Shown here piece after piece: positions 1-12,893 of a DNA stretch of 46,874 bases. Position numbers and translations under genes: made by a program. The DNA lies in contig BFEA01000228.1 in NCBI GenBank assembly GCA_003427395.1, forward strand, positions 1,993,179 through 2,040,052. Reading direction: 5' to 3'. The stretch's first letter is position 1, and every line of letters begins with the position of its first letter. Under the pieces are notes generated by a model. The model saw only the letters and a list, made by a program, of their open reading frames with translations. It was not told the DNA's origin and searched no databases. The stretch comes from Chara braunii (Eukaryota; Streptophyta; Charophyceae; Charales; Characeae).

Positions 1-80
1 CACACACCCACACCCACACACCCACCCACACACCCACACACCCACACACCCACACACACACGCACACCCATACGCACCCC
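1..80. repeat. (CA/CCCA)n microsatellite
   Basis: The window opens in a degenerate array of CACACACCCA-like units that decays into unique sequence near base 80. Its composition superficially recalls C1-3A yeast telomeres, but the rest of the window is plant-like, so it is called a simple repeat. Confidence 0.85.
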
Positions 81-978
81 GGGCCCCGCCATAATTTCAT
101 TCATTCCAACACTCCTTGTGGTTACCTTTGTCATACCCATATTCCTATTCCACTACGTATTTCGTATAAAAAAAAAAAAAAAAAAAACCCATAAAAAATG
201 CATGCTTGTGCATTTTTTTTTATATCAAAGTAAGGTCACAGAGTGTGAAAAAAAAAAGTCACCATTACTACATTCAAACATGAATATCTACCTTGTGTAT
301 ATATATATATATATTTTTTAAGCAATTTTTTTTTCGTTCCCACACATTGTGTCATGCTTGGGTACAACTTTTATATTAAACAAAGGTCAGGTAGAAGGGG
401 GGGAGGAGAAACTAAAAAAATATGGGGTTAAAAAATGAATAGTTACATGTTTGTATGACGTTTCAAAGCTACGTAGTATTCCATAGAACAAAGGCACATA
501 GTTTTTAAGTAAAACAATATGGCATCTTACAACACCAATCCATACCATACATCGGGCGCGAAACCTTTTTGGAGGCTTCCCGCCACCGATGTATTTCATT
601 AACATTACGTGACCTTCCATAATCTTAGGAGAGGCACAAATGTATTTTATCAACAGCACGCAAGTTTCCGGTCTCAACTTGGTGGGGGCAATGTACTGGT
701 TTAATTGTGGTCTTTGCAAATCTCTTGCGTACACAAAATATTTTTTCTGATTATTGTTTTGTTGGAGAATACCCTTCTTTATTAGTGGTGGCTAACAACT
801 GCTGCAAACGGACCAGCATCCCATAAAAATGTGAGATCACATTACAAATGATACAGCATACCCTCTCGCACAATCATATCTTCCAATTTACATCATAGCG
901 GCATTTGGATTCATAATATATATATATATATATAGTAAAAGTATTTGCACTGCAGACTGTCGTTATGGCACGCCACAG

Positions 979-1010
<32 letters not shown>

Positions 1011-3262
1011 GAGTGTTAGAGCACGAGGGATAGAGGGAGAGAGGGAGGCAATGTGTTGGTCACGCCCAATGAAATGAATCATCGAACTGCATATAAGTGC
1101 AAGGCAGCAAGCAAGGACGACCTTTTGTATTTTGGCCCACCGCGGGCTATCCTAGCTCAAGGGATATACTTAGTGGATCTCGTATATATGGAGGGTTAAA
1201 CAATAAATACACGATACTTGTAGTGTCACTTGCAAAAATGTGTTAGATTAGAAAACGGATTCAATAGGTTGTGAACAACCACAGGGGCAAGCAAAAAAAT
1301 TGGTTGGTACCTGCATACACATTTGCAAAAGGTCCAGCGACCACAAATGTAAGTGCATACAGACAGTTTCACATAGTTCGGTAGCGGTATATGTGAAAGA
1401 TGGCGGGTCCTATTAGCGAATGAGGTATTTCACAAAGTTTTACGACTGTCACAGAGATATTTCACCAATACTCATGCCTTTTCGGTGTATCTAACCAAAT
1501 ACCCCAACCTTCAAGGGTATTTCAACAATTTTTAAATTTTTTTTTTTTTTTTTTAAGCCCAATATTGTTATTAATTTTAACGACTCTCTTTGTTCGGATT
1601 GGGTAATTTACGCGTCTACTAGCTTCCTTTTATGTCATAGTCATCACTCATACTCTATTTCCAGTCATGAGTTGTGCTCTTACCTTTTTACGCCACAAAG
1701 TCACGATGCTCCGGGTCTGGAACAATAGTCAACGCAATAGGGCACTATGAATTTGAATTGCTCAACACTTGTGAGCCTTGAAATATAGCTTCGAAAGCGC
1801 ACTTTAACTACTCATCATGGGAGCACAACTTGTGTGTTATACACTAAGGTCTTGCATGTTAAGTAATGTTTGTGACACAAAAGGAGAGTAAATTAGTTGT
1901 AACACTCGTATACATATACAAATTATCTTAAAAAAATGAGATATTTGAGTCTCCCTCCCCCCCTCAAATGTTTTGTTTGAAGCACTACTACAATTGGACA
2001 TGGTAGCGTGCACTAGTTGTCAACCTTCACCAAACCGCCAACAACGCATTTTCTTTTTCTTTTAGTAGAAGCCATTGTGGTCAGGTATTCCCAAGTTCTC
2101 AGAAATTTAATGGATGATGAAAGAAAATATTCACAAGGCTGGACCCATATACTGACCTAGGGGGAAAAATCATGCACAAACATCGACACAAAGAGAGAGA
2201 GAGAGAGAAGACAAGACAAGCAACCAAGCAAGAAACAAAAAATCTACAACAGACACAACGAGAGAGAAAAAAAGTTACTCACCTCACTGTGACTGACAAG
2301 CGTCCTTCTTCTACGCTACCAAGAAACCAACTGAAAAGGAAAGCAGACGCACAAAGAAACCAACTAGAAACGAAAAGTAAATGCGCGTCTTCCCCTTCAT
2401 CCACACTACCAAGAAACCTATTGAAAAAACTGAAAAATGTTGGAAACGAAAAGTAGGACCGGACCTTCCCTTTGGTTGCAAACAGAGAGATGTTTGGCTG
2501 GGCGTGGATGTAATTTCCAAAACAGTGTGAGCAGACCTTCATGAAAGGTTACCGGTCTGCTGTTTTGCCTGGGCCGGTTCAACCCTACGACGGACTGACG
2601 CGGGTGTGACGTCTTGGGCCCCTTCACCCGCCAATTGTTTGGTTCGACACCGAACCAAAAGGTCTGCAGGCCGGAAACAAAAATCACCTGGTGGTTTAAT
2701 ATCTTTTTTGTTTTTTCGAATGTAAACCAGCTTGCCAAAATAGACACATAGGGTTGTAATGTCTTTTATATTTTTTATAATACTATTGGGAGTGAGGCAT
2801 GTTTTATAACTTTGTCATATATAAAATATCCATAAATAACTTTTGCATGTCAATGAGGGGTTTAACATTTATATATATCACCAATATTAGATAAAATAAG
2901 AGGATCTTGTTCTGGTAGAGGAAGGAGATATTGCCCTAAATTGTTCAGTTTTGTGCGGTGTTGCTTTCCTGCTGAATGCAGTATTATTGAATTATTGTGT
3001 TTCAATTTCCCTCTCTCTGTCTCTCTCTCTCACTTACACATACACACACATACACACACATACACACACACACCACATACATAAGCTGATGGACTCACAT
3101 ACACCATATGTGGATAAGTCATTTATCCGTACTTATTATAAACCATAACTATCCTCAAGGCTGTTTTCGTGTACAACCATTTTTTTTTTTTCGAGTCTAG
3201 TAAACAATGTGAGACTACATGTAGCAAGAGAAAAATAAAATTATGTTTCTTTTCCCGCTGAC
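81..3262. other. AT-rich non-coding spacer
   Basis: No convincing gene is seen. Short ORFs (for example 387-734 on the minus strand and 2172-2456 on the plus strand) have no recognisable domain and look like chance frames. The stretch holds homopolymer A/T runs, an (AT)n tract at about 915-934, a (GT)n tract at about 979-1012, a hairpin in TTTGGTTCG/CGAACCAAA at about 2638-2660, and a (CT)n(CA)n tract at about 3006-3074. Confidence 0.6.
2303..2427. repeat. Two imperfect direct repeats, ~90 bp apart
   Basis: A segment containing CTACCAAGAAACC at about 2303-2337 recurs at about 2393-2427. An additional AGAAACCAACT-type copy lies between them. It looks like a local tandem duplication in purine-rich sequence with no coding meaning that I can see. 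Confidence 0.5.
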
Positions 3263-3420
3263 ATTTAGGCTACCGGTCGGGCCGCTCAGCCGCGCAAGGG
3301 CCGAAGGGGGTTCCCCCCCGAAAAACTCATAAAAATTTAAAAAAAAAACTATATTATGCAAAAAAAAAAAAAATTGAACAACCTTTGTTTGAGGTCTAAT
3401 GTTCTCGCTTTAAACTTCTC
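3263..3420 (+). repeat. Dispersed repeat R1, copy 1
   Basis: It starts with TTTAGGCTACCGGTCGGGCC, continues through a GC-rich part with GCAAGGGCC, then becomes A-rich and contains ATATTATGCAAAAA and GAACAACxTTTG. The same order of blocks occurs at 10851-11000 on the same strand and at 12745-12893 on the opposite strand. It has no coding capacity. The GC-rich head and A-rich tail would suit a non-autonomous element, but no target duplication was found. Confidence 0.55.
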
Positions 3421-5660
3421 CCTCAAAATGCATACCCTTCATACTATTGATTGGGTCAATGAAGGATCAGTAAAGCCAACAACGAAAAACTCACCTCGAA
3501 TATTTAAACACTTCCTCCAAGGCCCTGCTACTAGCATACTGCAACCATGGATTGAACCCCTTGCGTAGTGCGCGTGTGATATTTGTAATAATTACCTTGC
3601 GTCAACTTACGCGAGAATGTGTAAATAACTTGTGCATTGTGAAAGCCTTGCCATGTACATGTGCGAGGCAACAAAATTTTGAATCCGCATCCTCATACCA
3701 CAATGCCTATTTCAAACTTGTGTTTTAACCATTGAGCGAACAACCACTTATTTCACATGACCTTCATTTTTTAATTAAAGGAGTCACAATAACATCTTAT
3801 TTTATATAAATTACCCTTTTCCTTAAATACATGTATTTGAGGCCACTTTCATTCCATATACAACCATACGTATGTTTTATTTGAGTGAAGTTAATAAATC
3901 GACAAAAAATCGTCGATCATTGACATCAATGATGCATTTGACCAATGTTATAAATTTTATTTATTAATAACTTTTACATAATCACTTGAAAATGCACGTA
4001 TTTGTTTTTTACCTTCAGATGCGACTTACACTAACATATACAAAGTAGCGACTTATTTTTATATAAATTAACCTCTTCCTCAAGTAGTTGCAAGCCCATG
4101 GGTTGGAGCCATTGTGATAGGAACCCTTGAGCGCCCTTTAACATCCATGGGGATATTCAAAGTATGTTTGGAAACAACATGATTTGAGGGGCGTGGAAAT
4201 GTCACTTCCCCCCCCATAAATACAAAACAACTTTCAAAAAATCATCTTTTAATTTTTTTTTGTATTATGAGTGAAGTTCGCAAAAAACAATCGATCTCAA
4301 GGGATGTGTTAGTTGAAGTCGTATCTTGGGATAAAAGGCAAATACGTGCATCTTCAAAATATTATATATAAAAAAAACCATGTATATAAATTCACATTAG
4401 TTAAATGCATCATTTATAAACAAATGTGGAAATGTAATGATAGGCGAATTTAACTGGCTTATGAACTTCACAAAAATAAAACATACTTATGATTGTATAT
4501 GGATTGGAAGTCCAACTTGGTCAACTTGTCGGGTAAGTGTATAATATTCGACCCAAAGTCGCTCAATTTATGAAAAAATATATATTATCCCAAAAGAGTT
4601 TTATCAAGTTTGGTTCGGTAGCGGAGGACTACAATTCATTGATGATTTATTAAAATAAATTATATTAAAGTGAAGGTAAAAATTCAAGTAGCGTAATGGA
4701 TAATTTAGAAATTTCAATCTCGTTAGAAAAACTTACTAAAGCAACTAAGCTTAAAAAAAACAATAAATGTATTTTTCAGAGATATAACAATAAGTTTTTA
4801 TTTATAGGTTATAAATCCATTATGAATTTCCTTTCATTTTTTATCTCCTCTTCTCACGTTGCACATACTACGAGGAAACATTCAACAACTCTCATATTTT
4901 CTTAAATAATTGAAAAGGTTTGTCCTTCATTATTATCGAGAGGGTGAAGTTTAGTAAACTATGTTTAACGCTCATAAGAGACTAGGTAGGTGACATCGGT
5001 TATATTATCGGACACACTGGCTTCCACCTTTTTGGGAAAAGGTAAGAGACCTTCTGACCACGTCACGTAAAAGTAAAAGAAAACTAAACGATGAACTTGG
5101 GGACCACACATAAATAGCCTTGCAAACCATTGAGACACACTCGATCACATTATCATCTCATCGCTCTGGACGTGTGCGTCAAACGCATCTTTCACCGTTC
5201 CCTACGATAGGATAGGTTCTCGCGAAGCACAACTTACCTTTCGTAAGGGGCTATCACCACCGATAAGGTCATGTCCCTATTGAGTTACTAACCCACATTT
5301 GAAAGTTTTTAAATGTAGACACAAAGGTAGATCAGTCGAGGGCATTTGCTCGTCTTGATGCAGTATAGGCACACGTGGTTAGAACGTTGTTTGAACCCGA
5401 ACGTCGTTCGTTCCTTAGAGTGCTGATCTCCTAGGTACGAAGCGAACGTCGAAATACAAGGACAGTCTCAACCAAGCATGAAACCCCAATCGATCGGAGT
5501 CGATGGGAATATATATCCAATCTGAAATGATAATTGAAAGAACAAAAATATTATATGATAAAACCAACAACATAAGGTCGAAATTTAACCGACCACCTTG
5601 GGTCGAATTAAAAAAAATATATATTATAAATCGGACTGACGAGAAGTTGGTTTGCACCTA
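3421..5660. other. AT-rich non-coding spacer
   Basis: I see no gene, RNA gene or structured repeat of size here. ORFs of 63-80 codons occur but show no domain and no codon pattern. A short block at 5221-5262 is shared with 45101-45144. Confidence 0.55.
5221..5262. repeat. Short dispersed block shared with 45101-45144
   Basis: The segment around CGAAGCACAACTT, followed by ACCTTT and then TATCACCACC or TGTCACCACC, appears at both sites in the same orientation over about 40 bp. It may be the remnant of one retroelement family. No wider homology could be followed by eye. Confidence 0.4.
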
Positions 5661-6017
5661 CGTAGCACAACGAACGTGTTCACGCCCCTTTATATTCACG
5701 CAAACGTGTGCGTGCGTTTGCGTGAACAGCTCATGAACATGTTCGGGCGAACGTAATTTTTTTTTCGTAAAAAAAATTAAAAAAATAAAAAATAGTTTTT
5801 TATTTTCTACTCATGATTGGCTACGGATTCCAATATGATTCCAAGGAAAATTTTGTTTGTATTAATATTTTACATAACATATATGTTTTTCATATTTTTA
5901 TGAAAACTCTTTAGTTTTTTAAATATTTTTTATGTTCGCGTTCGGATGGTTTTTGGTGCTTGTTTTCGTTCGGGAGAACATGTTTGCGTTCACCTCCGAA
6001 CGCGAACACGGTGCTAC
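5661..6017. mobile_element. Fold-back/MITE-like candidate with GTAGCAC ends
   Basis: GTAGCAC near 5661 is mirrored by GTGCTAC ending near 6017. Both ends continue into GTTCG-rich sequence. Inside are a perfect 12-bp-stem hairpin (5695-5706 with 5715-5726) and a perfect 13-bp inverted repeat (5934-5946 with 5995-6007). The centre is AT-rich and non-coding. No clear target-site duplication was found, so the element boundary is tentative. Confidence 0.45.
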
Positions 6018-9000
6018 TCAAATTTGTACGATCATTTAAATTTTGTCAATGAGATAGAGGGGTTGTATCAGTTTCGACTTGATAATATGGGCTACCAAAG
6101 TTTCCAATTGTTCCTATATTGATAAAAAATAATAAAATGTCAGGTTCACACTTGTTCTTGTGCGAATCCCATATGTGACAGCGGCGCCTATGTGCATCCA
6201 CCTTAAAATAATTCTTCATTGTTTATAGAGGATCATGCCAACTACGGGCGGTCCTACCTGTCCCCTTCCTCCCTCACCAAAGATAACTAAGACAAAGTAA
6301 TTTTTATAGGGCATAAATTAAAATGGGTCATTCGAGAAAGGATCACCTTGGTAAAGGGCTAAGTACAGTTGGCTTTTTCTAATTTTCTTAACTGCAAATG
6401 CCTTTTCAAGATTCGGATAAATTAGCGCAAGTCATCAAGACACACAGGCGAAGGGATAAAAAGAGATCTTGAATCCTTTTTATTTTGCTTGTCCACCAAA
6501 CACAATTCAATCTCCCTCTGCAAACACCCTTTTACCTACCTGCACACTAAAAACCAACTAAACAAGTCCAACAACCCATAATCCCGTCACACCTGATTTT
6601 TTCACTTGCGTGACCACACAACTTCTACCCTACCTTTCCCCTTTAAACATTTAATGAAAAATTGGGTCGAACAAAGTGTGGCTTCATACAGACATGAAAG
6701 GATGTCCTAGTCAGTGAAGTGGTGTCGAAGGCGCCCCGACTCACTCAAGAAAGTCCAGTAAAAAAATATACGATCCGCCGAAGAACAATTGCAGTCTCAA
6801 CATAAATCTCATACCAACCAATGGCCTTAATCCACCTCCTACTTGCGCGTCTCACACACAGTACATCCAAGTGTGAATATGGTGAGTTGCACACATCTCA
6901 AATACATTCCACCTGTCCCATATTAGTCCCACCTAGCCTCAGACGGTCCCAAATGTTCCTGCGCAGTTGACCACCACGCCGAATGGTCTCAACTCCGAAA
7001 ATGTTTGCGGCATGCACTTCAAAACAAATAATAAGTAAGTCAAAAATAAAAACCGTGAGCATTAAATTCTCATAAAAAATTATGAGTTGTGTTGCTCCCA
7101 AGTTGTCCCAGGCTGTCTCAAGTGGTCCCTCACTTTCGCCCACAACACCTGGTAACTCCAACTGCCAAAACCACGCACTCCGCTTCCCCCATGTCAAAAT
7201 GGCAAACGCCGAGTTCCCCAAGTAATTAGTGCATCGCTCGCACATGTACCACTTCATCCTGCTAGCCAGCACCCCGTCTCACAAGGTCCCACAAAAAATA
7301 ATACGTTTGTTCTGCACATTCCAACCTTTTCCCGAGTGTTAAAGCAACATAGTCCATTGTACGAAGCACAAAGCATGCCCTCGCATCATGTCGCAATCCG
7401 TAAAAAAATAATGTCTTGCAGTGTAGTCGACAACCATACTTGGAACCAAGTCCAAAGTGTGCACTAATGTCAGTACCATCACAGTCCCTTGCTCAAAACT
7501 TAAAATACTGCATCGTAAGACTAGCAACACACCGCCATAAAAAAAATGTGCTCCCTATCGTCAAACGGGCAACATTTTTTCACTGAAAAATGTCACTATC
7601 ATCGCTATGCAAAAATTTCGGCAACATTACCCCACTAAACATCACTCTTAGACGGACCACAATTCAGACAACATAATGGCTGAAAAGACAAGGCACCGAC
7701 GTCGTAAAATTTCAGCAACATATTCTACAGAACGGGGTGCAGCTTTCCGCAACAGAATCGTAACGCCTTCTTGAAGAAACTCCTGCCGACACCGATAACG
7801 AAAAACACCATATACTGCTAAAACATTGGACCTGAAAAAAATCAAATTTCAAAGCATTGTTCCTCAAACCTGAGAAAAAAACCCTGGTCAAAGAGAGTCG
7901 ACTCAACAACTGTCCAAGGTGGCCAGCACGAGCGTGAAGCTGTGGTAGAGTGTCCTCAACCTTGGTAATGGTTGCGCTGCTCCTCCTCTAACAAACCTCA
8001 AACTTCTCCAGCTCTCCTTTAACTCATCCGGCCTTTCGTATAGCGTGATGCTACTATGAAAGAGTCTTTAACACTCAAGGTAGCATCACGGCTTGCGTGG
8101 TAGTTTCTTGATAGCTTTTATTTTCATATTGGTTGGAGGAGTGTTGCCCGTCGCTCCAGCCTTCAGACAAAATATCATGATCACTTTGGGACCTTGATGT
8201 GTAGATAGATAAAGTGTTCATTGTTGCTTTATGATAACTAAATATATAATGGGCAATTTCTTTAACTGCCTTGCCTTTTTTTTTTTTTTTAATGCTATCG
8301 TTGAATTTCACAAGATAGTTAAAATTATGAGATTTTCAAAATAGTTCTTCTTTTTGTTTTCTAATACGGAGTTGCAAAATTATGGTCCCTCACAGTTTAT
8401 GCGCCTCGACGTTTTTCCCATAACAAATACGTCAATGTAAGGGTTTAAGTTGTACTTAATCACGTTCAAGGACTTTGAATTTTTCAGAGTCCTTGAAAAA
8501 GTGGGAGCTTGATAGTTACCTCTCGCAGCCCTTACCAGAGGCCTCACCTCATTTGAACAAGTATTTGTAACATGTTTAAATTTCGAAAGAAAATAAATAA
8601 AAAGATGATAAACAAACCTCTCAAATTGCAACAGATCTTATCTTCATTCTCGTTAGGTTCATGTTTCGTTAAAGCTAACAAAACCCTTGCTTTTCCCTTT
8701 GCTTTCCCTTGAAAATAGGGAGTACAATTGACAAATTGGAGAAGGTGGGGAACAACTTGTAACACTCACGAGGCCAACTTGTAACAATATGTAAAAAATA
8801 CCCTTCCTTCCATATTTTTAATAAAATATAATTTTAATAAAAAATTCTGATTTTTTTTATAGAAGTGGGTTGGGTGCCCCCTACCTTCAAAAAATAATTT
8901 AGAGTTAGCAAAATATCTTCGACCATAAAAAAAATATTGACACAAACTAAAAAATAAAAGATTTTTCAATACCTTGATCTCGTTTTTTTTACCCTTCCCC

Positions 9001-10850
9001 CCCTCCCCCCATAGGCTCTGGCAACAACGCAAGGCATGTCATGGTGCCATTAAGCCTCCACGCAATGCTAAAATACAAACCCAAGTTTCAAACCACGCAC
9101 AACAAAGGGTGCCCTCACCTCCTCAAGGCACAATAGGAGTGCACCTCTTACAAAAACGCATGGAGGTGCATTTCATTGTGCTTTCATGAAGTACCAACTT
9201 TCAAAACCCCGAGGCACCGTCCCCCCCCTTTTTCTCGTGGTAGTGCTATGATTGAATAAAATACAGTTCCGAGTTCCAAACTAATATGAAATCGAAAAAA
9301 ACTTTACAAATTGCACATTTTTTCGATTTATACGTTTTATGCTCACGCAAGCCAATGACAATCTTGACTCGTCATACCTCGAATGCGCGATCTCATCGTT
9401 GAAATCGATCGCGTCCAACTACCTTGGCCCTACAGGACGCTCCAAGAAAAGAAGTTATGCCAAATAATGTGCATTCAAATTTGATTATAATATCATTTGG
9501 ATGAAGATCTAATGCGTTACGTACTATACTAGCTTCTACAATGAGAGTAGTAAAAACAACTGTTATATTTGAAAAACTTTTGAAAAAATATATTTTGTTA
9601 GATGTACGTCTCATCGACTTACTTAATTCAAAGAATTATCGGACAATGTCTGACAACAACAATCCCGAGCAGACGAGCAGATACCCTTGTAACGGTTCTC
9701 CTTCGATAACACGCTAATACAAATTTTTGTGGCTAATGATTCCATCTCTACCTTTCCCCTTACCCATACTACAACAAAAACGTTTAATAATAATATCATT
9801 ATTGTGTTGCATCCGATGATATTAACAAATGACTTGTTTAAACGGGCATCGTTCATGACAAAGCATCAAACATGCCCCACATAAATATTCGAGGTCAATT
9901 CACATTAAAACAACAGGCTCCTACACGCAACTTCTGTGTCTCTCCACTTGGGAGAGGTAATTCGCAATAGTGAATTTTAAGAAATGTTGATAGGTGATTA
10001 TTACATTTACAGTCAATAAAACATAATTTGAATCCCCCCATGACCGACTTACTATAAGTCAATAATGTGAGAACTTTATGGTCCCCCAACAAGTTATTTT
10101 TCATATACCATAAAGTATGAGACTTGCAATAAAAAGTTGATTTCACCCTAACACCAAACTAACAACAAGACAAATATTGAATGAGGGTTGCAAACTCATA
10201 ACCTTCCACCATTATCACAATAATTTCATACAAGTATGGTTTGGCGAGAGAACACTTGCTTGACTTGTTAAAGGTTGTGCTATCAAAAACGTTTGTGAGG
10301 AGAGTCTTTTCGATTACATTTAAGAACAAATACAATATTCAATTATTTGAGCACATACTTTCGTCGGTCTTAAACGCGAGAGAGTCAATTGCTCCTTCAG
10401 CTAAATGGGTGAGTCATAACTTTCACCATCTCTCTACAAGGAGAATAGAGGCTCGAGAGCTCCAACTTTATAAAGTCCTAAGGAACTATTAGGAGACGTA
10501 CCCAAGGCGAGTTGTCAATCCATTTATGACAATTTTACATGACATAATATATACCGCTCGGACCCCGATGGTGTTGTCGTTTGTTGAGTTATAGAGCACG
10601 TGAGGGACTCATACAACCTTAACTTTATGTGTAAATCATTAGAAACACTTAGCTTTCAAAAAAAAAACTCCATTAAATAGACTTTGATAAACACAACTTG
10701 TAGAAGGGCCCGAACATTCGGGCGTTCGGGTTCGGTCGTTCGGCCTCGACCGAACGTCGACTATCATGACGCTAAATATATTTCTGTGCGTGCTAAATAT
10801 TTTTTTAGTATGTACTGTCTCAATTTATGCCCACTAAATATTTAATACCA
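6018..10850. other. Non-coding spacer without recognised genes
   Basis: The many short ORFs (60-124 codons, for example 6898-7272 on the minus strand) show no family motif and overlap one another in several frames, as expected by chance. I recognise no RNA gene. A GTTCGGGCGTTCGG-rich fragment at 10705-10760 resembles the ends of the hAT-like elements described below. Confidence 0.5.
10705..10760. repeat. GTTCGGGCG-rich fragment related to hAT-like element ends
   Basis: The order GGGCGTTCGGGTTCGGTCG then TTCGGC matches the right-end subterminal region of the elements ending at 12652 and 15218, but it ends in GTCGACTATC instead of the CCCTG terminus. It is probably a truncated or diverged element end. 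Confidence 0.45.
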
Positions 10851-11000
10851 CTGGGCTACCAGTCGGGCCACCCGAGGCACCCTATTTTACCAGGCGGCCC
10901 CACCGTGCAAGGACCATGAAAGGTACAAAAAAAAAAAAACATATTATGCAAAAATAAACGCTGAACAACGTTTGCTTCAGGGTCAAATTGACATTCTTTA
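10851..11000 (+). repeat. Dispersed repeat R1, copy 2
   Basis: It begins GGGCTACCAGTCGGGCC, keeps the GCAAGGACC block, and passes through an A-run into ATATTATGCAAAAA and GAACAACGTTTG. The block order and orientation match those at 3263-3420. It is non-coding. Confidence 0.55.
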
Positions 11001-11051
11001 CCAAACTAAAAACTTTAAAATAAATAATAAATCTACGTTGCATAGAGTACA

Positions 11052-11151
11052 CGTATGGGGGCTTTCCGTACAAAACGTACAGGTAATTTCTATACGGGAT
11101 CTGTACGGGAACCTGTACGAAAACCTGTACATCTTATACGTCCCCATACGG

Positions 11152-11182
<31 letters not shown>
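11052..11182. repeat. GTACGG/GTACGGG-rich array and poly-A before the gap
   Basis: Short GTACGG, TGTACGGGA and CTGTACGAAA units are repeated here, followed by a run of about 24 A at the edge of the N gap. The same GTACGTACGG vocabulary resumes right after the gap. This suggests that the missing sequence belongs to the left end of the element that continues to 12652. Confidence 0.45.
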
Positions 11183-11652
11183 NNNNNNNNNNNNNNNNNN
11201 NNNNNNNNNNNNNNNNNNNNNNNNNNNNNNNNNNNNNNNNNNNNNNNNNNNNNNNNNNNNNNNNNNNNNNNNNNNNNNNNNNNNNNNNNNNNNNNNNNNN
11301 NNNNNNNNNNNNNNNNNNNNNNNNNNNNNNNNNNNNNNNNNNNNNNNNNNNNNNNNNNNNNNNNNNNNNNNNNNNNNNNNNNNNNNNNNNNNNNNNNNNN
11401 NNNNNNNNNNNNNNNNNNNNNNNNNNNNNNNNNNNNNNNNNNNNNNNNNNNNNNNNNNNNNNNNNNNNNNNNNNNNNNNNNNNNNNNNNNNNNNNNNNNN
11501 NNNNNNNNNNNNNNNNNNNNNNNNNNNNNNNNNNNNNNNNNNNNNNNNNNNNNNNNNNNNNNNNNNNNNNNNNNNNNNNNNNNNNNNNNNNNNNNNNNNN
11601 NNNNNNNNNNNNNNNNNNNNNNNNNNNNNNNNNNNNNNNNNNNNNNNNNNNN
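11183..11652. other. Assembly gap (470 Ns)
   Basis: There are 470 consecutive N bases between a poly-A run and a 15-bp perfect hairpin. Frames drawn across it are meaningless. Both flanks are the kind of structure that short-read assembly fails on. Confidence 0.99.
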
Positions 11653-12652
11653 GTACGTACGGAGGTCCCCGGGCAGACCTCCGTACGTACGGGCGTTCGA
11701 GGTCTCGTACGGGGTTCGAACTCGACGATGTTCGACCCCCGCCAAAAAATATTTCGGGACCTAAAAATAATTATTGTTTTCTGAATTGTTTTTTGTGAAT
11801 TCTCTATTACGTGAGGTACATGCCTCTAAATTTTCAAGTTATTTGGCTAAGCCAAATAAGAATTAAAAATCGTCAAAGATGACAGCGTGAAAATGTGCAC
11901 GCCCATGTATTTTTTCACTTTTTACTTTTTGTTTTCACTTTAGCTCGAGGTCCAAACAATTTTATTATTTTTTGAAACTTTTTTAGTGGGTTTTGTATTC
12001 TGTGAAATACAAATTTGTAAATTTTCAGGGAATTCAGCTATGTCAAAAAAAAAAAGAAAAATCGTCAAAGATGGCGGTGTCGAAAACATGCTCGCCCACT
12101 CACTAAATTTAATTCTCATTTTATTTTTATTTATTTTTATTATTAGTATTTATTTTTCGTATTTTGTTTTTATTTCAACTTTGGTAAGGAATTCGGAAGT
12201 AATGCTCGGACAAATCTTGTTTAATTTATTTTTCTCCATAACATATCTTTTTTGCAGATTTTTTTGATGAATTTTTTTTTTTTTTTTTTTGGGGGGGGGG
12301 TCCGCGTTGGGCGTGAACAACTGAACGCATCCCCAAGGGGTCCCATATCCTTCGAACGTGGCAGACTGTGCTTGATTTGCCCTACTGGCTTGCCTGTGGG
12401 TGCTGGTCCCGTTCTTGCCCTCGTGACCCTTCCGGTTCGATAGGCTCCTCGAATAGTTGAGCCACCCGCGTTAAATAATTCTCTCCTATCTCGATTTCTC
12501 TTTGGATTATGCGTTCGCACCCCGTCCAGTCTAGCCGGGGCGCACAAAACATCAGGATGTAGATGACTTCTAGTAATTCGTGGGCCCTGGGGCGTTCGGG
12601 TTTGGGCGTTCGGGTTCGGTCGTTCAGCCCGTCCCGAGCGTCGGTTACCCTG
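11653..12652 (+). mobile_element. Non-autonomous hAT-like element, copy B (left end in gap)
   Basis: From about 11720 to 12360 this is alignable by eye with the element at 14463-15218: xTTCGGGxCCTAAAAATAA, TCGTCAAAGATG, TTTTTCACTTTTxACTTTTTG and TCGTCAAAGATGGCGGTGT occur in the same order. It opens after the gap with a 15-bp perfect hairpin (11653-11667 with 11676-11690) and ends in the same GC-rich right end with terminal ACCCTG at 12652. Relative to the other copy it has about 230 bp of extra sequence (about 12350-12580). There is no transposase frame. The left terminus and target duplication cannot be checked because of the gap. Confidence 0.6.
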
Positions 12653-12744
12653 TATATATATATATATATATTGTACGACCTAGAAAATGGATTAAAAACA
12701 TTGGTAAAAAATTTTGATGTAGCCCTACGGTAAAAGTTCTTTTG

Positions 12745-12893
12745 TTAATTTTTCTATACCACATAGTTTTTTTCAATTTTTAAGATTTTTTTTTGTTTGG
12801 CCTGGACCTTTTCCCGGTCCTTGCACGAGCAGGCCGCTCAAGAAAACAAGATGACCTGGGCGGGTTGACTGGTAGCCTAAATAAAAATACAAC
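12745..12893 (-). repeat. Dispersed repeat R1, copy 3 (reverse)
   Basis: Read on the minus strand it starts TTTAGGCTACCAGTC, then has GAGCGGCC and TGCAAGGACC, then an A-rich tail. This is the layout of the copies at 3263 and 10851. It is non-coding. Confidence 0.5.

Noticed and set aside
1-80. Possible telomere (C1-3A-like repeat)
   Set aside because: The array is a degenerate CA/CCCA microsatellite. Plant-lineage telomeres are TTTAGGG, and no such array is present.
10972-11798. ORFs of 203-270 codons across the N gap
   Set aside because: Most codons are unknown bases; the frames are artificial.
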